Part shown: positions 55,307 through 64,000 of the stretch, one piece after another
Layout of the letters: each line of letters starts with the position of its first letter
Numbering within the stretch: position 1 is the stretch's first letter
From: Parapedobacter indicus
GTDB lineage: Bacteria; Bacteroidota; Bacteroidia; Sphingobacteriales; Sphingobacteriaceae
NCBI RefSeq assembly: GCF_900113765.1
Contig: NZ_FOQO01000007.1
Span: forward strand, 310,001 to 374,000
Direction of reading: 5' to 3'
Length of the DNA stretch: 64,000 nt
Program-made: the position numbers and the translations under genes
Notes under the pieces: model-generated
Told to the model about the DNA's origin: nothing
The model's input: the letters and a program-made list of their open reading frames with translations, nothing else
Databases searched by the model: none

Positions 55307-56463
55307 ACGTCACCCAAATATGTATTGGCAGATTCCATCATTTTCACCTGGCACGCCAGTTGGAAAAGCATGGACTGTTGAACCGCATTTACACGGGATA
55401 TCCGCATTTCAAGCTGCGCGACGAGGCGGGTATTCCCAAGGATAAAATCCGGTCTTTCCCCTGGCTGCATACGCCTTACATGTTTCGGTCACGTATCGGA
55501 CTCAGTAACTTCGCTATGCTGAACAAGTGGTGGTATTGGGCGGCACATGATTCATTAGATCGATTCGTGGCATCCCGGCTCCATGCGCCAGGCGTACTGG
55601 TTTCGCTGTCATCCACTGGGTTGCATGCGGGTACCAAAATCCAAGGGTTAGGAGGTGTATATATCTGCGATAGGGGTTCGTCACATATCAACTATCAGGA
55701 TGAGCTGCTCCGTGAAGAACATGCCCGGTGGAGCATTCCTTTTGCCGGCATCGATAAAAAGATTATCCACAAAGAGCAATTAGAGTACCACCAAGCTGAT
55801 GCGATTACCGTCCCCTCTGAATTTGTTCGACAGTCTTTTGTAAGCCAAGGTGTTTCGCCTGATAAATTGCATAAGGTACCTTATGGAGCCCGGTTGGAGC
55901 GATTCAGTCGCACGCAACATCCGCTCGAGAACCGGTTCAGGATATTGTGGGTCGGCGCGATCACCATTCGGAAAGGCTTCATGTATCTATTGAAAGCGTT
56001 CCAACGCTTTTCTCACCCCAATAAAGAACTCCTTGTCATCGGCAACGTATCAGCTGAGGTAAAATCACTGCTCAATGGGGAGTCACTTGAACATATTCGG
56101 TTTATGGGACAGGTAGCAAATGCATCCCTACCAGACATCTATAGTTCATCCCATGTCTTCGTACTCTCAAGTATTGAAGAGGGATTGGCCATGGTACAAG
56201 GAGAAGCTATGGCCTGTGGATGTCCGGTGATCGCTACACAGCATACAGGTGCTGAGGACCTGATTACGGATGGGATAGAAGGATTTGTTGTTCCTATCCG
56301 GTCGGCTGAAGATATTCTCGCGCGCTTGCAGCAGCTCGCCGACGAGCCTTATCTGAGAGATCAGCTGGGGGAAAATGCATTAGAAAAAGTTAAGTCATTG
56401 GGTGGATGGGACCACTATGGAAGCCAGTACACCCAGGTAATCAAATCGTTGACCATTGATTAG
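55303..56463 (+). CDS. glycosyltransferase family 4 (GT-B)
   Basis: A 386-aa cytoplasmic GT-B enzyme. It starts MNVTQICIGRFHHFHLARQL; an in-frame upstream Met at 55234 would overlap the flippase by about 70 bp and is rejected. The C-terminal GT-B signature is present: ILWVGAITIRKGFMYLLKAF, and VFVLSSIEEGLAMVQGEAMA with the E-x7-E motif. It adds a sugar from an NDP-sugar donor to the growing repeat unit. It overlaps the flippase gene by 4 bp and precedes the polymerase gene by 9 bp. Confidence 0.9.
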   Translation: MNVTQICIGRFHHFHLARQLEKHGLLNRIYTGYPHFKLRDEAGIPKDKIRSFPWLHTPYMFRSRIGLSNFAMLNKWWYWAAHDSLDRFVASRLHAPGVLVSLSSTGLHAGTKIQGLGGVYICDRGSSHINYQDELLREEHARWSIPFAGIDKKIIHKEQLEYHQADAITVPSEFVRQSFVSQGVSPDKLHKVPYGARLERFSRTQHPLENRFRILWVGAITIRKGFMYLLKAFQRFSHPNKELLVIGNVSAEVKSLLNGESLEHIRFMGQVANASLPDIYSSSHVFVLSSIEEGLAMVQGEAMACGCPVIATQHTGAEDLITDGIEGFVVPIRSAEDILARLQQLADEPYLRDQLGENALEKVKSLGGWDHYGSQYTQVIKSLTID

Positions 56464-56472
56464 CAATTCTGC

Positions 56473-58104
56473 ATGGCAACATCGAAACAACAAGTCATTC
56501 CTTTCACGGGCTTCTCGCAAGGGATGCCTGTAGGCATGCGTCGGAGATCCGCTACTTTCTTGACAGCGTCTCGGAAATGGCTCTCTATTGTTTTGGTTGT
56601 TGCCATGGCCATCCAGCTCCTCATTTTTCCAAGTTACGCCCAACTGCCCGGTTGCGTAAGTTGCCTTATAGGATGGTTACTCTGCTCCAGATACGTGTTA
56701 CTGCCAATTTCGTTAAAAAAAAATACCCTGAGCAGTATGGTGCTGATTGGTTTCGCATTCACCCAATTCTGGATTCCTCCGGTCTTAACACTTATGGAAG
56801 GTAAACCACTGGTATTCAATCTAAATTATCCTAACAGTGTGTTCCTCCACAATTTTTTGGCCTTCTTGGCGATGCTGGGAAGTTTTTTGGTCTATAAAGC
56901 CCATTTCTCGTACATCCGATCTTATTTAGCGCGCTTTTTCAAGACAAAGACCTATTTATACAATACGCCATCCCCTTACCAATTATGGCTTATGGGGATC
57001 GTGGGTATCTTGGGCATGTCTGCAACCCGCATCCTTGGCTTGGGTAATGAGGGGGCTGCGAACACTGGCATACTTATTAAATTACTACAAGGGTTCCAAA
57101 TCTATGCCTATGCCCCCTTGTTTATGATGCTGTCTCCACTGTATACCCGAAAACAATATGATACTCCAAAGTTACTTATCGCTGGCTATATATGCTTTCT
57201 ATTAGCGATCGGCGTCTTGCTCAATTCCCGTGGAGCATTCATGATGGGACTGACCGGCTTGGGCCTTGCTTACTTACTGGGATTACTGTTGGGTACCTTT
57301 TCACCCCATGTATTTACCTTACGAAATACAATTGGCCTTGCGGCCGCCTTCTGGGTGATTACGGGACCGCTTAGTGACCTTGGCACAGCCATGGTGATTA
57401 CCAGAAGCCAACGCGGAGAGGTGAATCCTACTGAATTGCTGGCAATGACATTCGACACATACAACGACAAAGAATTGCTCAACCGTTATAAATCCGCAGC
57501 AATGGATACGAAAAACAATCCATTGACGGATTGGGATGAATATTATTTCAATAATATATTTGTTGCCCGGTTTTCCAACCTCAAATTTGTGGATGCGAGC
57601 CTAGAGCACTATTACCGGTTGGATAGTCCCGAAAAAAATAAATTGATGTTCAACTATAGCATCGAGCGTACATTGGCTATTCTACCCGCTCCGCTGTTGA
57701 ACTTCTTAGGAATTACGATCGATAAATATGGCGCTATCGGAACTTCTTATGGCGATTACTTATTAGCGCTGTCAACTGGCAACAAGGCTTATCTGGGCGG
57801 TTACCGTGTTGGTCACTTTGCCGGAGTAGGTATGGCGGCGTTTGGGTGGTTTTACCTACTTATTATGTTTGTCACGCTCATACCCTGTTTTCTATTGATC
57901 GACTTACTTTATTACAATGGCAAATTTAGCATCGTTTCACTGGTCTTCCTACCAGAGATTTTTTGCCATGTAGGATTGCTTTCCGGCAACATCGAAAACC
58001 CTATCAACTTCATTCCATTCCTATTCCGGACATGGCCCCAATTGGTTGTTCTTTATTTGGCATTATTTTATTTGACACGACAGCTGCGAAGGATTTTTAT
58101 ATGA
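56473..58104 (+). CDS. Wzy-like polysaccharide polymerase (multi-spanning membrane protein)
   Basis: A 543-aa membrane protein with about 12 hydrophobic segments (for example WLSIVLVVAMAIQLLIF and LLNSRGAFMMGLTGLGLAYL) and one large soluble loop in the second half (about 315-400). This topology, together with an operon position between the flippase and transferases, is the usual basis for naming Wzy; sequence conservation is always poor. The arginines in NSRGAFMMG and VITRSQRGEVNP are of the kind seen in Wzy loops. Overlaps the next gene by 4 bp (ATGA). Confidence 0.78.
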   Translation: MATSKQQVIPFTGFSQGMPVGMRRRSATFLTASRKWLSIVLVVAMAIQLLIFPSYAQLPGCVSCLIGWLLCSRYVLLPISLKKNTLSSMVLIGFAFTQFWIPPVLTLMEGKPLVFNLNYPNSVFLHNFLAFLAMLGSFLVYKAHFSYIRSYLARFFKTKTYLYNTPSPYQLWLMGIVGILGMSATRILGLGNEGAANTGILIKLLQGFQIYAYAPLFMMLSPLYTRKQYDTPKLLIAGYICFLLAIGVLLNSRGAFMMGLTGLGLAYLLGLLLGTFSPHVFTLRNTIGLAAAFWVITGPLSDLGTAMVITRSQRGEVNPTELLAMTFDTYNDKELLNRYKSAAMDTKNNPLTDWDEYYFNNIFVARFSNLKFVDASLEHYYRLDSPEKNKLMFNYSIERTLAILPAPLLNFLGITIDKYGAIGTSYGDYLLALSTGNKAYLGGYRVGHFAGVGMAAFGWFYLLIMFVTLIPCFLLIDLLYYNGKFSIVSLVFLPEIFCHVGLLSGNIENPINFIPFLFRTWPQLVVLYLALFYLTRQLRRIFI

Positions 58105-59126
58105 TTAACGCTAGGAATACATGGGTTTATGGGTTGGATTCGATCCGCTTTATGTTAGCAACCGTCGTGTTGATTGGCCATAGCGGATTTATTCCCGATT
58201 ACGAACTCGGTTCCGACCCAAGCATCATCGCTATGGCGGTTAAGTTGACCCTCGCCAACACCTTCGTGGGTATTGCCGCTGTAATAGGTTTCTTTGTTAT
58301 ATCGGGCTTCGTGATCCACTTTCCTTATCGGAATGGCAAGCCATTACACGTGTCTGAATTCTACAGCAAGCGATTACTTCGGATCGTATTGCCGCTTTTG
58401 GTGATGTTTTTATTGTGCTGGATGTTTAGACTAAAGGTACCTTTCGTCGTCTGGAGTCTGTATTGCGAAATTATTTACTATCTCTTTTACCCACTATTAT
58501 ACAGACATCTCATCAGTAAGCCGAAAAATGTTGATATCCTTATCGTTGGCAGCATTATGCTGGCACTACTAGCAATTGGCTGGTTCACCAACGATTTTAA
58601 CGTCCTCCTCCAGCATAAGGTTAAAGAAACCGCTAATTTCCATACACCCAACCACCTGCTTAACTGGATTTTCGGCTTTCCGGCATGGTTAATGGGCGTA
58701 CGCATAGCTGTACACTTCGATAAGATCGCCAATAGTGATACAGCATTCAAAAAAGTAGTCCTACTCAGGGTATTGGTTTGGCTAGTGGCGATGACATGCT
58801 CTGTTCTCCGGTTCCACTTCGCGGTGTCCTATAAAATCACATTTATTCCCGCTTTCAGTTACCTCTGTTACGTATGGATGGCTACTGAAATCAGTTACTA
58901 TACAGCCCATCGACCCATCAAGTGGCTGGAAAATGGTGGTAAATGGAGCTATTCCATTTACCTCTTCCATATGATTTTTGTCGACTTGTACCTCCATTGG
59001 ATCCAACCAGAGAGCGTTTTCGCCCATATACTCAAACTCATCGTGGTACTGGTGTTTTGCTATGTAATGTACCTTTTGGTGGAGCGGCCCTCCCATCAAT
59101 TAATAAAACGGATAAAATTACGATAA
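58101..59126 (+). CDS. acyltransferase family 3 (OafA/YrhL-type) membrane protein
   Basis: A 341-aa membrane protein, start at the ATGA overlap (58101); a longer frame from 57963 lies within the polymerase gene. N-terminal GLDSIRFMLATVVLIGHSG carries the family's R-x10-H acyltransferase-3 pattern, and VIGFFVISGFVIHFPYRNG and FYSKRLLRIVLPLL follow as in OafA. About ten membrane helices. These proteins O-acetylate (or succinylate) sugars of surface polysaccharides. The stop overlaps the next start by one base (TAATG). Confidence 0.9.
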   Translation: MINARNTWVYGLDSIRFMLATVVLIGHSGFIPDYELGSDPSIIAMAVKLTLANTFVGIAAVIGFFVISGFVIHFPYRNGKPLHVSEFYSKRLLRIVLPLLVMFLLCWMFRLKVPFVVWSLYCEIIYYLFYPLLYRHLISKPKNVDILIVGSIMLALLAIGWFTNDFNVLLQHKVKETANFHTPNHLLNWIFGFPAWLMGVRIAVHFDKIANSDTAFKKVVLLRVLVWLVAMTCSVLRFHFAVSYKITFIPAFSYLCYVWMATEISYYTAHRPIKWLENGGKWSYSIYLFHMIFVDLYLHWIQPESVFAHILKLIVVLVFCYVMYLLVERPSHQLIKRIKLR

Positions 59127-60148
59127 TGAACATTCTCTATATAGGCAACAATTCCTCTCACAGCACTTCGTACCATCGCGCGATGGCGCTGAAACGTTTA
59201 GGTCATCGGGTAGACCTCATCGACCCGGAAACATTATTGAGGTCGAGTTTGATGCACAAATTACATTTCAGGACCGGATATAAGTTGCTGCAGCACCAAG
59301 TGGCTAATTTTCTCAAACAACAGATCAACGCCGTGAATCCAGATCTGATTTGGGTGAATGGCGGTGAACTCCTGGGTAAGAAAAGTCTGCATGTACTGAA
59401 AACACTGCGAGCACCAATTGTCCTCTATAACAATGACGACCCCACTGGGACACGGGACGGCCGCCGATTTGATTCCCTACGTAAAGCACTCCCTTACTAC
59501 GACTTGTGTATAGTGCGGTTAGAAAAAGACGAAGGCGAGTTATTACATTATGGCGCACGTCAAGTGTTACGGGTATATATGTCATATGATGAAGAAGCCC
59601 ATAAACCATTTGATCGCCCTTCGGAAATTCCTGTCCAGTTTACATCAGATGTTGCATTCATCGGCACCTGGATGCGACACGAGAAACGCGACGAATTTCT
59701 GCTGAAGCTCATCCGTGCCGGTATCCCTGTCAGCATCTGGGGTGCACGTTGGCCGAAGTCTCCTCATTGGAATGCTTTGAAAGCCCACTACAGAGGTGCG
59801 GCTCTTAGTGGACGAGACTACGTGGCGGCCATCCAAGGAGCAAAAATCTGCATCGGCATGCTTTCGCAAGGAAACCGCGACTTGCATACCCGTAGATCCG
59901 TCGAAACCACCTATACCGGCGGACTGCTCTGCGCAAAACGGACAACCATCCACCTCGATATGTACACAGAAAACCAAGAAGCGGTCTTCTGGGACGACGC
60001 GGATGAATGCATCGACGTGTGTAAGCGTCTACTCGCAGATAATGAACAGCGAGAAAACATCCGAAAGGCAGGATACAACAAGGTGAGGGCATTGAAAGTG
60101 GGAAATGAGGATATCTGCACCGCTATTCTCAAGCAATTGAACTTCTAG
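59126..60148 (+). CDS. glycosyltransferase, CgeB-like
   Basis: A 340-aa protein starting MNILYIGNNSSHSTSYHRAM. The middle contains IVLYNNDDPTGTRDGRRFDS and the C-terminal half AKICIGMLSQGNRDLHTRRS with VETTYTGGLLCAKRT, features of the CgeB/spore-maturation group of GT-B enzymes. The donor and acceptor are unknown. The ATG overlaps the acyltransferase stop by one base; an earlier in-frame Met at 58943 lies inside the acyltransferase gene and is rejected. Confidence 0.83.
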   Translation: MNILYIGNNSSHSTSYHRAMALKRLGHRVDLIDPETLLRSSLMHKLHFRTGYKLLQHQVANFLKQQINAVNPDLIWVNGGELLGKKSLHVLKTLRAPIVLYNNDDPTGTRDGRRFDSLRKALPYYDLCIVRLEKDEGELLHYGARQVLRVYMSYDEEAHKPFDRPSEIPVQFTSDVAFIGTWMRHEKRDEFLLKLIRAGIPVSIWGARWPKSPHWNALKAHYRGAALSGRDYVAAIQGAKICIGMLSQGNRDLHTRRSVETTYTGGLLCAKRTTIHLDMYTENQEAVFWDDADECIDVCKRLLADNEQRENIRKAGYNKVRALKVGNEDICTAILKQLNF

Positions 60149-60154
60149 TCGGAT

Positions 60155-61303
60155 ATGAACGTAAGTCAAATCATACTCATCAGCAACTATCTACCCGATA
60201 AACAGGAAAGTATGCGCAAGTATGCGTTGAATCTCCGACAAGGACTGTCATCGCAGCGAATTCCGGTAAAACTGTGGAATCCTCCCGTATTCTTCGCTAA
60301 AGGATGGAAATCGACGACTACCGGAATCGGCAAGTGGCTCGGATACTTGGATAAATGGGTACTATTTCCGGCTATCCTGCGGCTGAGGCTGCTCCGCGCC
60401 GAATACCGGAAAAAAACCGTATTTTTCCATATTTGCGATCACTCCAACGCGCCTTACCTTGCTTCCTTGCCGCCGTCAAGGACCGGGATTACCTGCCACG
60501 ATGTCTTAGCAATACGAGGAGCTCTGGGCTACCAGGATGCCTATTGCACTGCCAGCAAAACCGGCGTCATCCTCCAAAAGTGGATCTTAAAAAATCTGCT
60601 CACCGCCAACCGACTTGCCAGCGTTTCGCAGTTCACCATGAACCAGCTGTATGCGCTCTCGACAAGTGCAAACCACCAACTGGACAAAAAATGGAAAGTT
60701 GTGCACAATTCATTCAATGCACCTTTTGCACCGATGCAACGATTGAAATGCATACCACACCTCGATCGGTGCGGCATTCCATCCGATAAACCCTATGTCT
60801 TGCATGTAGGTTCCGCATTGCCCAGAAAAAACAGACAGATGGTAGTCAACATGATCAATGCGGTGGGCAACCAGTGGAAGGGTCTCATTTGTTTCGCTGG
60901 CCAACCGATCGACGCAGCATTAGCTGGACACATTAAAAATCTGGGATTGTCCGACCGGGTGATCTCGGTAGTCAAACCGGATCATCAAACATTGGTCGCG
61001 CTATACAGCGCCTGCGAAGCATTCATTTTCCCATCGCTTAGCGAAGGATTCGGTTGGCCCTTGATCGAGGCACAGGCCTGTGGTGCGCCTGTAGTAGCGA
61101 GCGACATTGAACCTATGCCGGAAATCAGCAATGGCACCGCGTTACATGCCGATCCACTCGACAAGAAAGCATTTGCAGAGGCATTTCTTCAGGTATTACA
61201 GCCTTCGGTCAGGGCACGATTGATACAACAGGGTTTCGAAAACTGCAAACGATTCGATAACGATTTGCTGATTAAGGAATTCATTGATTTATACAAGGAA
61301 TAG
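60155..61303 (+). CDS. glycosyltransferase family 4 (GT-B)
   Basis: A 382-aa GT-B enzyme. Seen: YVLHVGSALPRKNRQMVVNM (start of the donor domain), and AFIFPSLSEGFGWPLIEAQA followed by CGAPVVASDIEPMPEISNGT, the standard E-x7-E donor-binding region of GT4 enzymes. Sits 6 bp after the CgeB-like gene. Sugar specificity cannot be told. Confidence 0.9.
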   Translation: MNVSQIILISNYLPDKQESMRKYALNLRQGLSSQRIPVKLWNPPVFFAKGWKSTTTGIGKWLGYLDKWVLFPAILRLRLLRAEYRKKTVFFHICDHSNAPYLASLPPSRTGITCHDVLAIRGALGYQDAYCTASKTGVILQKWILKNLLTANRLASVSQFTMNQLYALSTSANHQLDKKWKVVHNSFNAPFAPMQRLKCIPHLDRCGIPSDKPYVLHVGSALPRKNRQMVVNMINAVGNQWKGLICFAGQPIDAALAGHIKNLGLSDRVISVVKPDHQTLVALYSACEAFIFPSLSEGFGWPLIEAQACGAPVVASDIEPMPEISNGTALHADPLDKKAFAEAFLQVLQPSVRARLIQQGFENCKRFDNDLLIKEFIDLYKE

Positions 61304-61313
61304 TACACAAGCT

Positions 61314-61979
61314 ATGCTAAAAAAACTCATTACGTTCTTTTTACCATGGGGATTACGCCGTCGATTGCTACACTATTGGTTTGGCTATGACATCCACCCT
61401 ACAGCACATATCGGATGGGCTTGGGTGTTTCCCGGCAAACTTGTTATGAAAGAGCGAGCCAAGATTGGGCATTTTACCATAGGAATCCACTTAGATTACA
61501 TAGAACTCGGTGAACGTGTGTCGGTTGGGCGGAGCAATTGGATCACTGGGTTTCCGAGTTCTGAGCCATCGAAACATTTTGCACACCAATCCGATCAACG
61601 CCGGTCCGAGCTTATTGTCGGCGATCATTCGGCCATCACGAAGCACCATCACCTGGACTGCACAAACAGCATTCACATCGGTCGTTTTTCAACCATCGCC
61701 GGATACCGGTCTCAGTTCCTTACACATTCCATCGATATTCGCCATAACCGGCAGGACAGCATCCCTATCACCATTGGCGATTATTGTTTTGTGGGTACAA
61801 ATGTAGTGGTACTGGGAGGAGCGAAACTTCCCAGCTATTCCGTGTTGGGAGCCAAATCGTTACTCAACAAGGCCCAAGGCGAAGAATGGGGGCTCTATGC
61901 AGGTGTTCCGGCCACTTTGGTAAAATACATGGATAAGGATTACCAATATTTCACCCGACAAGAAGGGTTTGTTTTTTGA
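61314..61979 (+). CDS. left-handed beta-helix (hexapeptide repeat) acyltransferase
   Basis: A 221-aa protein with hexapeptide repeats forming a left-handed beta helix: IHPTAHIGWAWVF, ERAKIGHFTIGIH, IELGERVSVGRSNW, then DSIPITIGDYCFVGTNVVVL, LPSYSVLGAKSLL and GVPATLVKYM. It belongs with the CoA-dependent acetyltransferases that modify sugars. The ATG at 61314 fits better than an upstream Met at 61284 that overlaps the previous gene. An N-terminal hydrophobic stretch (LITFFLPWGLRRRLLHYWF) may bind the membrane surface. Confidence 0.87.
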   Translation: MLKKLITFFLPWGLRRRLLHYWFGYDIHPTAHIGWAWVFPGKLVMKERAKIGHFTIGIHLDYIELGERVSVGRSNWITGFPSSEPSKHFAHQSDQRRSELIVGDHSAITKHHHLDCTNSIHIGRFSTIAGYRSQFLTHSIDIRHNRQDSIPITIGDYCFVGTNVVVLGGAKLPSYSVLGAKSLLNKAQGEEWGLYAGVPATLVKYMDKDYQYFTRQEGFVF

Positions 61980-62002
61980 TCACTAAAAACGCAGGTTGCT
62001 AA

Positions 62003-63199
62003 ATGAAAACATTACGTATCATAACGAGCATGGACCCGCGGCAAGGTGGGCCAAGCCAAGGTATCCGGAACTCGATTCCCGCCCTCCAACGGATGGGAAT
62101 CGAAAACGAGGTCGTTTGTCTCGACGATCCGACAGCAGACTTTATCGGGCAAGATTCCTTCACCATCCATGCGTTGGGCCGGGGCAAAACCCCGTGGGCG
62201 TACCAACCCCGCCTCGAACATTGGTTGCTTGCAAACATACACCGTTACGATGCACTGATCGTCCATGGCTTGTGGCAATACCACAGCTACGCCACCCATA
62301 AAATAGTGCAGCGGTATCGGAAATCGACCGAAAGCAAGGGGATACCAGCACTCTATGTTATGCCACACGGCATGCTTGACCCCTATTTCCAAAGAGCCTC
62401 TAGCCGTCGGCTTAAAGCGATTCGCAATTGGCTGTTGTGGTGGCTTATAGAGCGACCTATCGTCAACCATGCCGACGGCATATTGTTCACCTGTGAAGAG
62501 GAATTGCTGCTGGCCCGCCAAACATTTGACCGCTATCAACCCCGGAAGGAACTGAATGTGGGTTACGGCATACCGGCGGCACCTCGCAATTCGGCCAAGC
62601 TTGCCCATGAGTTTCAAGTGGCTTATAGCATCGATCCGAATCAGCCTTATTGGCTCTTTTTAAGTCGGATCCACGAAAAAAAAGGGATCGACTTATTGAT
62701 TAAAGCGTATCAAAAATTGCTTACCGAAACGGGCATGCTTCCACCGTTGGTCATTGCCGGTCCCGGATTGGATACCACTTATGGCAAAGAAATGATCGAA
62801 CTGGCTAACCCCACTTCCGAAATATCGTTCGTTGGAATGCTGACCGGAGACCTCAAATGGGGAGCACTGTATGGATGTGAACTATTTGTACTACCCAGCC
62901 ATCAAGAGAATTTCGGTATTGCCATCGTAGAAGCAATGGCTTGCGGAAAGCCCGTGTTAATCAGTGATAAGGTAAACATTTGGCGCGAAATAGTAGCCGG
63001 AGGCGGAGGGCTTGTTGCAGAAGATTCGGCTTCGGGAACTTATAATTTACTCAAACAATGGCATGCGTTGAGTCATGACCAAAAAAACGAACTAGCGCAG
63101 GCGTCAAAAAGAATCTTCGAAATGAGCTTTACGGTAGACCAAGCTGCAATGTCATTGTTTAATACATTAAACGTTAAATACGATGACGCAGTCACATAA
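62003..63199 (+). CDS. glycosyltransferase family 4 (GT-B)
   Basis: A 398-aa GT-B enzyme. The N-terminus reads LRIITSMDPRQGGPSQGIRN with the G-G-P loop. YWLFLSRIHEKKGIDLLIKA opens the donor domain, and LFVLPSHQENFGIAIVEAMA followed by CGKPVLISDKVNIWREI is the E-x7-E nucleotide-sugar site. The last 17 bp overlap the start of the WcaF-like gene. Specificity unknown. Confidence 0.91.
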   Translation: MKTLRIITSMDPRQGGPSQGIRNSIPALQRMGIENEVVCLDDPTADFIGQDSFTIHALGRGKTPWAYQPRLEHWLLANIHRYDALIVHGLWQYHSYATHKIVQRYRKSTESKGIPALYVMPHGMLDPYFQRASSRRLKAIRNWLLWWLIERPIVNHADGILFTCEEELLLARQTFDRYQPRKELNVGYGIPAAPRNSAKLAHEFQVAYSIDPNQPYWLFLSRIHEKKGIDLLIKAYQKLLTETGMLPPLVIAGPGLDTTYGKEMIELANPTSEISFVGMLTGDLKWGALYGCELFVLPSHQENFGIAIVEAMACGKPVLISDKVNIWREIVAGGGGLVAEDSASGTYNLLKQWHALSHDQKNELAQASKRIFEMSFTVDQAAMSLFNTLNVKYDDAVT

Positions 63200-63743
63200 C
63201 CACAAAGATACGTATACCGACGCATCGTTTTCTCTTTCAAACCGGTTACTGAGAGTGCTTTGGGGGATTGTCTATACGTTACTATTCCGGTATTCTCCTC
63301 GTCCATTTCATCAATGGCGCGCGTTTTTACTTCGTTTGTTCGGTGCAAAAATAGCGAGGGGCACCCATGTCTATCCCCGCGTAAAAATATGGGCACCCTG
63401 GAATCTTGAACTCGGTGCAGAATGTGGGATTGCTAGCGGCGTGGAGCTCTATTCCCAGGGAAAAATAACAATCGGTTACCGCGCCATCGTTTCACAAGGC
63501 ACCAATATCTGTACGGGGACACACGACTACACACGCAAAGGGCACCCGCTCTATACCGAACCGATTGTTATCGGCGACAGGGCTTGGGTAGCTGCAGAGT
63601 GTTTCATTCATCCCGGGGTGACTATTGGAGAAGGCGCCGTGATTGGCGCACGTGCGGTGGTTATCAAGGATATGCCGCCATGGATGATCTGTGCCGGTCA
63701 TCCATGCAAACCTATAAAGGAACGGATAATGGTTGACGACTAG
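63183..63743 (+). CDS. WcaF-like colanic-acid-type acetyltransferase
   Basis: A 186-aa hexapeptide-repeat acetyltransferase. A basic/hydrophobic N-terminal helix (LLRVLWGIVYTLLFRYSPRP) and FLLRLFGAKIARGTHVYPRV are typical of WcaF; the beta helix continues with SQGTNICTGTHDYTRKGHPL, VIGDRAWVAAECFIHPGVTI and AVIGARAVVIKDMPPWMI. WcaF O-acetylates a sugar, fucose in E. coli colanic acid, which is consistent with the gmd/fcl genes here. Overlaps the preceding glycosyltransferase by 17 bp. Confidence 0.9.
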   Translation: MTQSHNHKDTYTDASFSLSNRLLRVLWGIVYTLLFRYSPRPFHQWRAFLLRLFGAKIARGTHVYPRVKIWAPWNLELGAECGIASGVELYSQGKITIGYRAIVSQGTNICTGTHDYTRKGHPLYTEPIVIGDRAWVAAECFIHPGVTIGEGAVIGARAVVIKDMPPWMICAGHPCKPIKERIMVDD

Positions 63744-63764
63744 TTGTCAAGTAACTCAAAGAAC

Positions 63765-64000
63765 ATGATTTCTGTACTCATATTAACAAAAAACGAAGAG
63801 CAGGATTTACCAGGCTGCTTGGCTTCGGTCGCTTGGTGTGACGACATCCACCTGTTCGACTCGTTTAGCGACGACAAAACCATAGATATTGCGAAGAGCT
63901 ATGGTGCAACCATTACACAGCGCCGCTTTGACAATTGGGCGGCCCATCAAAACTGGGGGCTTTCCAACATTCCTTTTAAACACCCTTGGGTTTTGTATAT
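63765..64000 (+). CDS. glycosyltransferase family 2 (partial, C-terminus outside window)
   Basis: The frame opens with ATG at 63765 and runs to the window edge (78 complete codons). MISVLILTKNEEQDLPGCLA, AWCDDIHLFDSFSDDKTIDI and AKSYGATITQRRFDNWAAHQ match the GT-A fold of GT2 enzymes, especially the WaaE/KdtX-like group. The D-S-F-S-D-D segment corresponds to their usual D-S-x-S-x-D donor region. Continues the exopolysaccharide operon. Confidence 0.88.
   Translation, partial: MISVLILTKNEEQDLPGCLASVAWCDDIHLFDSFSDDKTIDIAKSYGATITQRRFDNWAAHQNWGLSNIPFKHPWVLY

Noticed and set aside
1..64000. CRISPR arrays, insertion sequences, prophage, tRNA or rRNA genes
   Set aside because: No repeat-spacer pattern, transposase, integrase, clover-leaf or rRNA-like sequence was recognised. 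The tail-fibre-like gene has no phage structural genes around it.

Overview
The window looks like chromosome of a Bacteroidota bacterium, most likely order Sphingobacteriales. Supporting signs are a SusC/SusD pair, a PorP/SprF protein with a type-B type IX secretion (T9SS) sorting domain protein beside it, TTTG-N20-TAnnTTTG promoters, and A-rich leaders without Shine-Dalgarno boxes. Genus cannot be assigned from this sequence alone.

Layout. (1) 1-1550 (-): end of a sugar-metabolism unit (Gfo/Idh/MocA oxidoreductase, then a sugar-phosphate isomerase cut by the window edge). (2) 1831-4059 (+): two periplasmic SurA/parvulin-type folding factors. (3) 24422 down to 4147 (-): a long same-strand run. 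It starts with a surface-protein cassette: a 1394-aa repeat fibre protein with a coiled-coil end, a 2484-aa modular giant, a 167-aa secreted protein, a type-B T9SS cargo, PorP/SprF, a PorE-like OmpA protein, a 75-aa protein and a LuxR-type regulator with a dead receiver. cysS and an NTF2-like protein follow. (4) 24979-34125 (+): a canonical LuxR response regulator, a SusC/SusD pair without CAZymes, and two tandem paralogous TPR histidine kinases, the second broken by a one-base frameshift. (5) 39358-34164 (-): sppA, an HMG-CoA lyase-like gene, pgk and der. (6) 39603-42290 (+): Bacteroidota-type ParC/GyrA, ending in a terminator whose stem overlaps the stop codon. (7) 42761-45127 (+): an outer-membrane barrel and a lipoprotein, isolated between two hairpins. 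(8) 45462-64000 (+): a Wzx/Wzy-type exopolysaccharide locus with initiating transferase, CpsB-type phosphatase, Wza, Wzc, GDP-fucose synthesis, pyruvyl transferase, flippase, polymerase, acyl/acetyltransferases and several glycosyltransferases, running off the right edge.

The most unusual part is the 7.2-24.4 kb cassette. Three consecutive secreted proteins share a roughly 55-65 residue module (about x-[LI]-E-S-x-x-[KN]-G-[FL] ... G-M-[ML]-[VC]-Y ... Y-[ND]-G-x-x-W), placed at the N-terminus, at the C-terminus, or making up the whole protein. The fibre gene carries about five nearly identical 300-bp tandem repeats. My working inference is a T9SS-associated, repeat-variable surface fibre whose subunits may be linked by the shared module.
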